Origin: an uncultured Bacteroidia bacterium | GTDB lineage: Bacteria; Bacteroidota; Bacteroidia; Bacteroidales; UBA932 | Reading direction: 5' to 3' | Assembly: GCA_902767465.1 (NCBI GenBank) | Contig: CACXHM010000120.1 | Span: forward strand, 1-7,259 | Length of the DNA: 7,259 nt | Shown here: positions 1-6,540 of the stretch, piece by piece | How positions within the stretch are numbered: position 1 is the stretch's first letter | How the letters are laid out: each line of letters starts with the position of its first letter | Program-made: the position numbers and the translations under genes | Notes under the pieces: generated by a model | The model's input: the letters and a program-made list of their open reading frames with translations, nothing else | Databases searched by the model: none | What the model was told of the DNA's origin: nothing

Positions 1-1661
1 CAAATCTCAGGTTTTTTAGCATGAATGTCGTGTTGAACGAACTCTTTATTCGCCTTATAATCTTTTGGATCTATACGACCGTTCTTTGCAAAAGAAATAC
101 GAGAAAGAACTTCGCGAGGTTTATATGTTTTCTCATCCAAATTCAATTCTTTTACACAAGCCTTGATCGCACTCTCAGAATCAGAGCGATCGTATACTGT
201 AAAATTCTCAGGATACTTTAAACAATCCGAATCTGCAAATTCTCTTAGGAACCGAATGAACACTGAATGGAAAGTCCCCATCACAACGCCTCGCGCATTC
301 CTGCGGCCCACCATCAATGCAATCCTTTCCTTCATCTCTTCAGCAGCTTTTTTTGTAAAAGTTAGAGCCAAGATTCGAGGAGAAGGGACCCCCCTGGACA
401 ACAGATATGCCACTCTGCTTGTAAGAACTTTTGTTTTACCAGACCCGGCGCCTGCGACTATTAACACAGGCGTGTCTATCGTTGTGACGGCACTCTTTTG
501 CGCTCCATTCAATTCTGATAGTATTTTTTTTACATGCGCATCTTCAACCACGGGCTCTTGCGCACCCGAAATACAGTCAAAATCTAGAGTTGGCTGCGGA
601 TTTGAATCTGATTTTTGCGTATTATACGTATTCAGATTATCATTCTTACTCTGAATTGCTTTAATCTGTTCATATTCAATTAAAGAAGCAAAATCTTCAT
701 CATCATTTAATGCAAAGCCATTCTCAGCGTAAAATAAGGCGCGCTTTCTACAAACATATTGTAGATTATACTCATCAAACCTATGCTTTGACTCTCCATC
801 ATCTGCATCTGAATATGATTTATTCCAGTTCAGCCTCAATACAAGTTTATAATGCCCAACATGGACATCACCAATCACCATTGATCTTTGAAAACTGGTT
901 TCGCGTGTAGTAAGATCATAATCACATACAAAAAAAGACTCACAAGGGAATAGTTGATTATCTTTTCTTTTGGCTCTACAACCCAACCTCCGAAATACTC
1001 CTTTATTTGAAACAGTAACATCGTTCTCACCAATCGCAGACTCTACAACTTTGTGTTCTCTAATCTGAGTCAAATCATCCTCATTCCGTATATGAATCTC
1101 CAATACTGAGCTCTCTTTTTTCTTTTCCGCATCGGTATGATTAACCCATATTTCGACCCAAAGCTGCGTCCCTGTTCCTGTCTCAAGCAGAATATCGGGA
1201 CGCCTTATATGTGAGCCATTAGAATCATTGACCAATACCGGCTCTTCCTTCTTTACTTTTTTAAAAAAACGCGTCAGATCGATATCATTAGGAACATAAT
1301 GCTCCGGACAATCTACATTACTCTTAAGAACACAAGCATTATTGCATTTGATTGGAAGGTTTACAGAAAGGATAAATGGCGTTCCATTATTCAAACAATT
1401 TGTATACTCTTCACAAAAGGTCCTCACTGCGAGAGAATGTAAAGCATTATCATATGAGCATACATTCGGTGCAGGCTCTACTTTGTGTCTAAAATGACGT
1501 GCCCTCTCACTAGGCAGAACAGCAGACATTTCGCATTTGCAATAAGGACAATAATAACTATGCTCATGGCGATTATTATCATCAACCTCATTGATATCAA
1601 TCACTCTTTCTGTCCCTTTTACTATGGCATATCGATAGTTTACTACATCCTCCATTCCCAT
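1..1661 (-). CDS. CoiA-like zinc-ribbon/nuclease domain fused to UvrD/PcrA-type SF1 helicase (partial, 3' end off window)
   Basis: Read on the minus strand, an uninterrupted frame of 553 codons starts at ATG 1661 and runs off the left edge. An in-frame TAG lies 33 bases upstream of this ATG; a second ATG at 1655 is equally possible, and neither has a strong Shine-Dalgarno. Residues about 1-185 resemble CoiA-family proteins: C38-P-Y-C41-K-C43, then H56-F-R-H59, C68 and H75 (zinc ribbon with HFxH), then RPDILLE (P155, D156) and VEIWVNH (E170, H175) followed by a Lys run at 180-182, like a PD-(D/E)xK nuclease fold. Residues about 186-320 are unassigned and contain C228, C240, C246 and C304. A polar linker follows. 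From residue 384 there is a clear SF1 helicase: Q motif LNGAQ (384-388), Walker A GAGSGKT (404-410), motif Ia ALTFTKKAAEEM (432-443), motif Ib GTFHS (462-466). Walker B and motifs III-VI are outside the window. Inference: a DNA-end-processing or defence helicase-nuclease. The helicase call is near certain, the CoiA-like call likely, the biological role unknown. Confidence 0.9.
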   Translation of the reverse strand, partial: MGMEDVVNYRYAIVKGTERVIDINEVDDNNRHEHSYYCPYCKCEMSAVLPSERARHFRHKVEPAPNVCSYDNALHSLAVRTFCEEYTNCLNNGTPFILSVNLPIKCNNACVLKSNVDCPEHYVPNDIDLTRFFKKVKKEEPVLVNDSNGSHIRRPDILLETGTGTQLWVEIWVNHTDAEKKKESSVLEIHIRNEDDLTQIREHKVVESAIGENDVTVSNKGVFRRLGCRAKRKDNQLFPCESFFVCDYDLTTRETSFQRSMVIGDVHVGHYKLVLRLNWNKSYSDADDGESKHRFDEYNLQYVCRKRALFYAENGFALNDDEDFASLIEYEQIKAIQSKNDNLNTYNTQKSDSNPQPTLDFDCISGAQEPVVEDAHVKKILSELNGAQKSAVTTIDTPVLIVAGAGSGKTKVLTSRVAYLLSRGVPSPRILALTFTKKAAEEMKERIALMVGRRNARGVVMGTFHSVFIRFLREFADSDCLKYPENFTVYDRSDSESAIKACVKELNLDEKTYKPREVLSRISFAKNGRIDPKDYKANKEFVQHDIHAKKPEI

Positions 1662-1695
1662 CTTTTCTATAGACTTACTTAAATCGAACGACTAT

Positions 1696-1703
1696 CAAAT
1701 GCA
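1696..1703 (-). promoter_or_regulatory. Weak candidate -7 box for the helicase fusion gene
   Basis: On the minus strand this reads TGCATTTG, one mismatch from the Bacteroidetes -7 consensus TAnnTTTG. It would place transcription start near 1690, about 28 bases before the ATG at 1661. A possible -33 TTG lies at 1730-1728, but the 24-base spacer is longer than usual and contains the hairpin at 1709-1728. The assignment is tentative. Confidence 0.25.
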
Positions 1704-1708
1704 GAAAA

Positions 1709-1728
1709 GCCGGGGATTCAGGCCCGGC
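1709..1728. repeat. GC-rich inverted repeat (hairpin) upstream of the helicase fusion gene
   Basis: GCCGGG (1709-1714) and CCCGGC (1723-1728) form a perfect 6-bp GC stem around an 8-base loop. Read on the minus strand the stem is followed by TTTTCTG, so it resembles a short rho-independent terminator pointing toward the helicase gene; read on the plus strand there is no T-tract. Because no convincing minus-strand gene lies to its right, it may instead be an operator or part of the 5' control region of the helicase gene. Which of these is right cannot be decided from sequence. Confidence 0.5.
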
Positions 1729-2015
1729 AAGAATCGCTTCCGTTCTTTCCTTCATTTCCATCATAACGGCACGAAATTACAAAAAAAGTCAGCCGTTTCA
1801 AACAATCTTCCATTCCTGCATCGAAAAAAATGTTTGCAGTCGTGAAAAGAGAAAGGTTCATAGAATTGTGTCTTTTCCTGAGCAACTTCGGACCTGCAGT
1901 CACTCTCCCGTGTTTAAAAAGGCCTGAACACATACACATTTACACCAGAGCCGGAATTTCTCACCACGTCTTCAGGTTTTTCTTAAAACATTAACGGAAA
2001 TCGGTAAAAAATGGC

Positions 2016-2023
2016 TATCTTCG
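2016..2023 (+). promoter_or_regulatory. Probable -7 promoter box of the nqr operon
   Basis: TATCTTCG matches the Bacteroidetes -7 consensus TAnnTTTG at all but one fixed position and is followed by CA, as is common in this phylum. No clear TTTG -33 box is seen; TTAACG (1991-1996) lies at about the right distance. Transcription would start near 2030, giving a leader of about 80 bases before the ATG at 2112. This is the best promoter candidate for the whole nqrA-F operon. Confidence 0.5.
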
Positions 2024-2041
2024 CACGATTTTACAGAGCGT

Positions 2042-2071
2042 GGTTTTTGCCGAGGTAAAACCCCCGCAAAA
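2042..2071 (+). promoter_or_regulatory. Overlapping small hairpins in the nqrA leader
   Basis: GGTTTT (2042-2047) can pair with AAAACC (2057-2062), and TTTTGC (2045-2050) can alternatively pair with GCAAAA (2066-2071). The two stems share bases and exclude one another. A T-run (2092-2097) follows downstream before the start codon. This arrangement could allow leader-mediated control, but both stems are weak and AT-rich, and the match may be chance. Confidence 0.2.
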
Positions 2072-2111
2072 GTGGAATCAGATAAAGCACGTTTTTTATT
2101 ACAAATATCCA

Positions 2112-3446
2112 ATGTCCAAGAACATCGTTTTGAAAAAAGGGCTCGACATTCCCGTAGAGGGGGCTGCCGAACTTCAACTCTCCAAGACGGTCTCTCCCGA
2201 CATCGTTGCCGTTGAACCGGTACAGCTCAAAGGATTCTCCGCCCGCCTGCTCGTTGCGGAAGGCGACAAGGTCCTCGCGGGCTCACCGGTAATGGCCGAC
2301 AAGAAGAATCCGGAAATACTGCTGGTATCTCCGGTAAGCGGAACGGTGAAAGAAATTGTCCGCGGCGAAAAACGCAAACTTCTTGCTGTAACCATCAACG
2401 CAGACGACAAGCAGGAATACTTAAAGGGAGAGCCTGCCTGCGGAAATGCAGATGAGGTAAAGAAAGCCCTTCTCAGCGGAGGATTATGGCCGCTGATTAT
2501 CCAGAGGCCTTATGGCATCATCGCCGATCCTGCGATCTACCCTAAGGCTATTTTTGTATCCACTTTCAATTCGGCGCCACTCGCCGCCGACACCGCTTTC
2601 ACAATGAGCGGCAGGCTGGGTGAGATTCAGGCAGCCGTGGAGGCGCTCGGCAAGATTGCACCCGTTCACATCGGCACCACAGCCGGTTCGGCATTCTGCA
2701 AAATAGCCGGTGCACAGGTACATGTTTTCGAAGGCAGGCATCCTGCCGGCAACGTAGGCGTACAGATTGATGCCGTCTCCCCCATCCACAAGGGAGACAC
2801 CGTATGGACCCTTTCGCTCCATGCCCTCGCTGCCATAGGAAAGTATCTCCTGAAAGGAATCTATGACGTGAGGCGCAAGGTTGCCGTCGCGGGACCTGCT
2901 GCCATCGAACCTTCATATGTCGAAACTCTCCCCGGAGCACCCATGAAGACCCTTGCAGCCTACTATGGCGGACATGCCGAAGGGCTTCGCATAGTAAGCG
3001 GCGACATTCTCACCGGACGGAGCGTGGGCGAAGACGGCTATCTGGGATTCTTCGATGACACCGTCACCATCATCCGCGAAGGCACCGAAAAGGAATGGTT
3101 CGGATGGGCCAAGCCCGTACGTTTCAGCCAGTTCAGCGCCGACCATTCATACTTCTCATGGCTTACCCCCTGGAAGAAATATGCCATGGATACCAACCTC
3201 CACGGCGGTCCCCGTGCATTCGTTATGAACGACGCATATTACTCCAAGGTACTTCCCATGAATATCTTCCCCGTCTATCTGATCAAGGCCTGCATCGAAG
3301 GCGACATCGACAAGATGGAGAAGTTCGGCATTTACCGGGTTTTGCCCGAGGATCTGGCTTTGTGCGAGTATATAGATCCTTCCAAGAATTACATCCAGGA
3401 TATTATTGCAAAGGGTATCGACCTGATGCTCAAGGAAATGGCATAA
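2112..3446 (+). CDS. nqrA: Na+-translocating NADH:quinone reductase subunit A
   Basis: NqrA is the peripheral cytoplasmic subunit of Na+-NQR; it binds to NqrB and has been implicated in quinone binding. The 444-residue product is close to the family's usual length of about 445. Family features seen are the N-terminal IVLKKGLDIPVEG (residues 5-17), a barrel-sandwich-like region with VSPVSGTVKEI (72-82), the QRPYGIIADP segment (131-140) with KAIFVSTFNSAPLAAD (145-160), and GRHPAGNVGVQID (208-220). No membrane segment is present, as expected. The ATG at 2112 is preferred over an in-frame GTG at 2040: the alignable NqrA N-terminus begins here, and the 24 extra residues would be unlike the family and would start close to the predicted transcription start. 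There is no clear Shine-Dalgarno, common in Bacteroidota. It is the first gene of the operon, and nqrB follows after 4 bases. The family assignment is very secure. Confidence 0.97.
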   Translation: MSKNIVLKKGLDIPVEGAAELQLSKTVSPDIVAVEPVQLKGFSARLLVAEGDKVLAGSPVMADKKNPEILLVSPVSGTVKEIVRGEKRKLLAVTINADDKQEYLKGEPACGNADEVKKALLSGGLWPLIIQRPYGIIADPAIYPKAIFVSTFNSAPLAADTAFTMSGRLGEIQAAVEALGKIAPVHIGTTAGSAFCKIAGAQVHVFEGRHPAGNVGVQIDAVSPIHKGDTVWTLSLHALAAIGKYLLKGIYDVRRKVAVAGPAAIEPSYVETLPGAPMKTLAAYYGGHAEGLRIVSGDILTGRSVGEDGYLGFFDDTVTIIREGTEKEWFGWAKPVRFSQFSADHSYFSWLTPWKKYAMDTNLHGGPRAFVMNDAYYSKVLPMNIFPVYLIKACIEGDIDKMEKFGIYRVLPEDLALCEYIDPSKNYIQDIIAKGIDLMLKEMA

Positions 3447-3450
3447 GATT

Positions 3451-4515
3451 ATGAAGAAGTTCTGGCACGCAACAGTGGACGCTTTCGAGACTTTCCTGAG
3501 AGTCCCCGGCACAGTGACCCTGAAGGGAGCACATGTGCGCGACGCGATCGATCTGAAACGAATCATGATCATCGCCGTCATTTCCGTAATACCCGCCGCC
3601 ATCTTCGGCATGTGGAATGTGGGTTATCAGCATTCCCTCGCCATCGGTGACGGACGTCTGCAGATCCTTGCCAATTTCTGGTACGGATTCCTGCGGGTTC
3701 TTCCCCTGTATGTTGTAGCATACGGCGTCGGCCTGTTCATCGAGTTCTTCTCCTCCGGTCTGAGAGGCGAAGAAGTGAACGAAGGCTACCTCATGACCGG
3801 TATGCTCATCCCGCTTATCGTTCCGGTAACCGTTCCGCTCTGGATGCTTGCCATCGCAGTCGCTTTCTCGGTCATCTTCGTGAAAGAGGTCTTCGGAGGC
3901 ACCGGAATGAACATCTGGAACCCCGCTCTCGTAACAAGGGCATTCCTGTTTTTCTCCTATCCTTCAGCAATGTCCGGATCGGAATGCTGGATCAGCCTCA
4001 AGTCAGGTGAGAAACTGGTGGACTCCTTCACCGGAGCCACTCCCCTCGCCCTTGACGGAGCTGCCGCCCAGTACGGCACCGGCATTTGGGATTATATCAT
4101 CGGCACCATCCCCGGATCGGTGGGTGAGACGTCCGTGATTGCAATCCTGCTCGGAGCAGCCATCCTTCTGTGGACCGGTGTAGCCAGCTGGAAGATCATG
4201 CTCTCCTCCGTCATCGGAGCGCTCTTCGTGGGAGGCATCGCAAACCTATGCGGAACAGGCATCCCCTGCTGGGAGCACCTGATCATCGGAGGATTCGCTT
4301 TCGGTACCGTCTTCATGGCGACCGACCCCGTCACTTCGGCACAGACCGAGTGCGGCAAGTGGATCTACGGCTTCCTCGTGGGTGCGCTATGCGTAACGGT
4401 ACGCCTCTTCAACCCCGGATATGCCGAAGGCATGATGCTCGCGATCCTGCTTGGCAATACCTTCGCACCTCTGATCGACCACTGCGTGGTTACTACAGCA
4501 CTTAAAAAAGCATAA
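3451..4515 (+). CDS. nqrB: Na+-translocating NADH:quinone reductase subunit B
   Basis: NqrB is the large integral membrane subunit of Na+-NQR; it carries covalent FMN and riboflavin and forms much of the Na+ path and quinone site. The 354-residue product is very hydrophobic, with about ten membrane segments. Diagnostic stretches are HVRDAIDLKRIM (residues 28-39), VNEGYLMTGMLIPLIVP, KEVFGGTGMNIWNPAL and the C-terminal APLIDH. The covalent FMN site is in DSFTGATPLA (191-200), with T197 the expected phosphoester-linked threonine. E98 and D343 align by eye with acidic residues reported important for Na+ transport in Vibrio cholerae (E144, D397). By recalled comparison with Vibrio (415 residues), the N-terminus is about 18 residues shorter and the loop after the first membrane helix is also shorter. 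Position 95 is Leu where Vibrio has the second Gly of a Gly-Gly pair. Start ATG 3451 lies 4 bases after the nqrA stop. Confidence 0.97.
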   Translation: MKKFWHATVDAFETFLRVPGTVTLKGAHVRDAIDLKRIMIIAVISVIPAAIFGMWNVGYQHSLAIGDGRLQILANFWYGFLRVLPLYVVAYGVGLFIEFFSSGLRGEEVNEGYLMTGMLIPLIVPVTVPLWMLAIAVAFSVIFVKEVFGGTGMNIWNPALVTRAFLFFSYPSAMSGSECWISLKSGEKLVDSFTGATPLALDGAAAQYGTGIWDYIIGTIPGSVGETSVIAILLGAAILLWTGVASWKIMLSSVIGALFVGGIANLCGTGIPCWEHLIIGGFAFGTVFMATDPVTSAQTECGKWIYGFLVGALCVTVRLFNPGYAEGMMLAILLGNTFAPLIDHCVVTTALKKA

Positions 4516-4519
4516 GGCC

Positions 4520-5308
4520 ATGAACACAAACAATAATTTATATACTGTGATCTACACGACCATCATAGTGGTGATCGTGGCGGCCGTGCTTGCCTTCGTA
4601 AGCCAGAGCCTCAAAGACAGGCAGGAAGCCAATGAGAAAGCCGATACCATCAGCCAGATGCTGACGGCAGCAGGCTTCGGCACGAAGGCCGAGTTTCAGG
4701 CAATGGGCAATGCCGCAGTACTTGAAACGTACGGAGAGCAGATTGCCGAGGCTTTCACCGTGGATGCAACAGGCGCCAAGGTGGCAGATCTCGACCTTGC
4801 AGGCAAGGAAGTTTATTCTCCCAGCCGCCTGAAGGCTCAGAACTACAATGTAAAAGGAGGAAAAAGCGTAACACTCCCCGTTTTCAAGTTCAAGAACGGC
4901 ATCACCGTCGTTCCGGTGTATGGAGCCGGACTCTGGGGCCCTATATGGGGATATATCGCTTTTGAAGCCGACGGATGCACCATTCGCGGGGCTTATTTCG
5001 ACCACGAATCCGAAACTGCAGGTCTCGGCGCCAAAATCAAAGACGACCCTGACTTCCAGGCGGAATTCATAGGTGAAAAGGCTGCATTTGGAGAGTCTCC
5101 CGTTTTTGAAATTGTTAAGGGCGGCGCACCAAAGGTTGACGGCAAGAGTGTGCAGGACAACAAAATAGACGCCATCACAGGCGCTACAATGACGTCCCAG
5201 GGCCTTGACGCGGCAATCAATGCATGGCTTGGAGCATACGCTGCATACTTTGAAGCGCAGGCCGTCTCCGAGTCAAGTGTAGAAACCCAAACAGCAGAGG
5301 AGGAATAG
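4520..5308 (+). CDS. nqrC: Na+-translocating NADH:quinone reductase subunit C
   Basis: NqrC anchors a second covalently bound FMN that relays electrons within Na+-NQR. The 262-residue product has one N-terminal membrane helix (about residues 8-28) followed by an extracytoplasmic FMN-binding domain. That domain contains YGAGLWGPIWGYIAF, the HESETAGLGAKI segment and the flavinylation motif TGATMTS (220-226). T223 is the expected FMN-linked threonine (T225 in Vibrio). Attachment of FMN requires the flavin transferase ApbE, which is not encoded in this window. The C-terminus ends in an acidic tail rich in Ser, Thr and Glu (about residues 248-262) that looks like a lineage-specific extension; its last codons double as the ribosome-binding site of nqrD. 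The gene starts 4 bases after nqrB. The assignment is secure. Confidence 0.97.
   Translation: MNTNNNLYTVIYTTIIVVIVAAVLAFVSQSLKDRQEANEKADTISQMLTAAGFGTKAEFQAMGNAAVLETYGEQIAEAFTVDATGAKVADLDLAGKEVYSPSRLKAQNYNVKGGKSVTLPVFKFKNGITVVPVYGAGLWGPIWGYIAFEADGCTIRGAYFDHESETAGLGAKIKDDPDFQAEFIGEKAAFGESPVFEIVKGGAPKVDGKSVQDNKIDAITGATMTSQGLDAAINAWLGAYAAYFEAQAVSESSVETQTAEEE
5296..5304 (+). promoter_or_regulatory. Shine-Dalgarno for nqrD inside the end of nqrC
   Basis: AGAGGAGGA lies 6 bases before the nqrD ATG at 5311 and is an unusually strong purine-rich ribosome-binding site for a bacterium of this type. It falls within the last glutamate codons of nqrC, so NqrC's acidic terminus and nqrD initiation share the same bases. 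This supports the chosen nqrD start and suggests coupled translation. Confidence 0.7.
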
Positions 5309-5310
5309 CC

Positions 5311-5916
5311 ATGAAACTGAAAGATACAATTCTAGATCCCATTTTCAAAAGCAATCCGATTACCGTCCTGGTACTCGGCATATGCTCCTCTCTTGCCGTT
5401 ACCGTAACGCTCAAGGGTGCTCTGGTGATGGCTCTTTCCGTAATGGCAGTATGCGGCATTTCAAGCCTGGTGCTTTCAATGCTTCGCAACACCATCCCGG
5501 GCCGTGTGCGTATAATCGTACAACTCGTGGTTGTTGCTATGATGGTAATCCTGGTGGACCAGATCCTGAAGAGTTTCGAAGCCACCTATCCCATCGACAA
5601 GCAGCTTTCGGTTTACATCAGCCTTATCATCACCAACTGCATCGTCATGGGACGCATCGAGGCCTTCGCGCTTGGAAACAAGCCCATTCCCTCCATGCTT
5701 GACGGTATTGCAAACGGCGCGGGATACGGCATGATTCTGCTCATAGTAGCCTTCTTCCGCGAACTACTCGGAAGCGGCACTCTCTTCGGCCTGCAGGTAA
5801 TGCCCGCAGGATATGTTACAAACAATCTGGTGATCCTGCCTCCATTCGCCCTCATCCTCCTCGGATGCATTGTATGGGCTCAGCGCAGCATCCAGAAAGA
5901 CCTTCAGGAGAAATAA
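5311..5916 (+). CDS. nqrD: Na+-translocating NADH:quinone reductase subunit D
   Basis: NqrD is an integral membrane subunit of the Rnf/Nqr D-E family; with NqrE it forms a pseudo-symmetric pair that holds an intramembrane Fe-S centre between the cytoplasmic and outer redox carriers. The 201-residue product has about six hydrophobic segments. The cysteines expected to ligate the cluster are visible at C25 (LGICSSLAV) and C110 (ITNCIVMGRIEAFA). D83 and D131 (in PSMLDGIANGAGYG) align by eye with acidic residues reported to matter for Na+ transport in Vibrio. The RnfE proteins are paralogues, but the placement between nqrC and nqrE settles the name. Only two bases separate it from nqrC, and a strong Shine-Dalgarno precedes it. 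Confidence 0.97.
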   Translation: MKLKDTILDPIFKSNPITVLVLGICSSLAVTVTLKGALVMALSVMAVCGISSLVLSMLRNTIPGRVRIIVQLVVVAMMVILVDQILKSFEATYPIDKQLSVYISLIITNCIVMGRIEAFALGNKPIPSMLDGIANGAGYGMILLIVAFFRELLGSGTLFGLQVMPAGYVTNNLVILPPFALILLGCIVWAQRSIQKDLQEK

Positions 5917-5928
5917 CGGCAAAGGATT

Positions 5929-6525
5929 ATGGAATACATCAGTTTGTTCGTAAAATCGATCTTCGTCGACAACATGATTTTCGCATACTTCCTGGGTATG
6001 TGCTCATACCTGGCAGTATCGAAAAATGTGAAGACCGCATCGGGACTCGGACTGGCAGTCATTTTCGTGCTGCTCGTAACCGTTCCCATCAACTATCTTC
6101 TCAACAAATACGTCCTCGGACCCAATGCCCTCGTGGAAGGGGTTGACCTGAGCTTCCTCAGCGTCATCATCTTCATTGCCGTCATCGCAGCAATAGTGCA
6201 GATAGTGGAAATGGTGGTGGAGCGCTTCGCCCCGTCACTCTACAACGCGCTGGGTATCTTCCTGCCGCTGATCGCGGTAAACTGCGCCATCCTCGGAGGG
6301 GCCCTGTTCATGCAGCAGAAAGAGTTCGCAAACGTCGGAGAATCAGCAGTGTATGCACTCGGTTCCGGCTGCGGCTGGTTCCTTGCCATAGTTGCACTTG
6401 CAGCAATCCGCGAAAAGATGGGTTACAGCAATGTTCCCCCGGCACTCAAGGGTCTTGGCATCACTTTCATAACCGTCGGCCTGATGGGCATGGCTTTCAT
6501 GGCCTTCATGGGCATATCATTGTAA
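5929..6525 (+). CDS. nqrE: Na+-translocating NADH:quinone reductase subunit E
   Basis: NqrE is the partner of NqrD in the membrane and contributes the other half of the intramembrane Fe-S site. The 198-residue product matches the usual family length of about 198-200 and has about six membrane segments. It begins MEYISLFVKSIFVDNMIFAY, followed by the expected cluster cysteine C25 (GMCSYLAV); the second is C119 (LIAVNCAILGGALFM). E94 in the IVEMVVERF stretch aligns by eye with the Vibrio residue E95 implicated in Na+ uptake. The LGSGCGWFLAIVALAAIREK segment is also typical. Start ATG 5929 lies 12 bases after nqrD, with an AAAGGA sequence (5921-5926) placed rather close to it. The gene ends with tandem stops TAA TAA. 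Confidence 0.97.
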   Translation: MEYISLFVKSIFVDNMIFAYFLGMCSYLAVSKNVKTASGLGLAVIFVLLVTVPINYLLNKYVLGPNALVEGVDLSFLSVIIFIAVIAAIVQIVEMVVERFAPSLYNALGIFLPLIAVNCAILGGALFMQQKEFANVGESAVYALGSGCGWFLAIVALAAIREKMGYSNVPPALKGLGITFITVGLMGMAFMAFMGISL

Positions 6526-6526
6526 T

Positions 6527-6533
6527 AAGGAGG
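6527..6533 (+). promoter_or_regulatory. Consensus Shine-Dalgarno for nqrF
   Basis: AAGGAGG sits 7 bases before the ATG at 6541 and overlaps the second of two tandem TAA stops ending nqrE. It is the clearest ribosome-binding site in the window; nqrA has none that I can see, so translation strength may differ among subunits. Confidence 0.75.
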
Positions 6534-6540
6534 AAAGAAT

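Larger units (their letters stand above)
1662..2111. other. Divergent intergenic region between the helicase fusion gene and nqrA
   Basis: This 450-base stretch separates two genes transcribed away from each other, so it should hold both promoters. It contains the GC-rich hairpin at 1709-1728, a good Bacteroidetes-type -7 box for nqrA at 2016-2023, a weak minus-strand -7 candidate at 1696-1703, and overlapping small hairpins in the nqrA leader (2042-2071). A short inverted repeat CTGCA (1816-1820) / TGCAG (1835-1839) is also visible but may be chance. I see no tRNA, no recognisable riboswitch and no insertion sequence. A 73-codon minus-strand frame (1939-1718) has no recognisable domain and is not called as a gene. 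Confidence 0.7.

Noticed and set aside
163..654. Plus-strand open frame of 163 codons
   Set aside because: It is antisense to the helicase fusion gene; the opposite strand encodes Q motif, Walker A, Ia and Ib, so this frame is a shadow.
1718..1939. Minus-strand frame of 73 codons in the intergenic region
   Set aside because: No recognisable domain, no ribosome-binding site, and its end runs into the hairpin. Could be a small gene ended by that hairpin, but there is too little to support it.
2040..2111. GTG-initiated 24-residue extension of NqrA
   Set aside because: NqrA homologues begin at the IVLKKGLD segment; the extension is unlike the family and its GTG lies close to the predicted transcription start. 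ATG 2112 is preferred.
4538..5005. Minus-strand open frame of 155 codons over nqrC
   Set aside because: Shadow of nqrC, with no recognisable domain and no neighbouring minus-strand gene.
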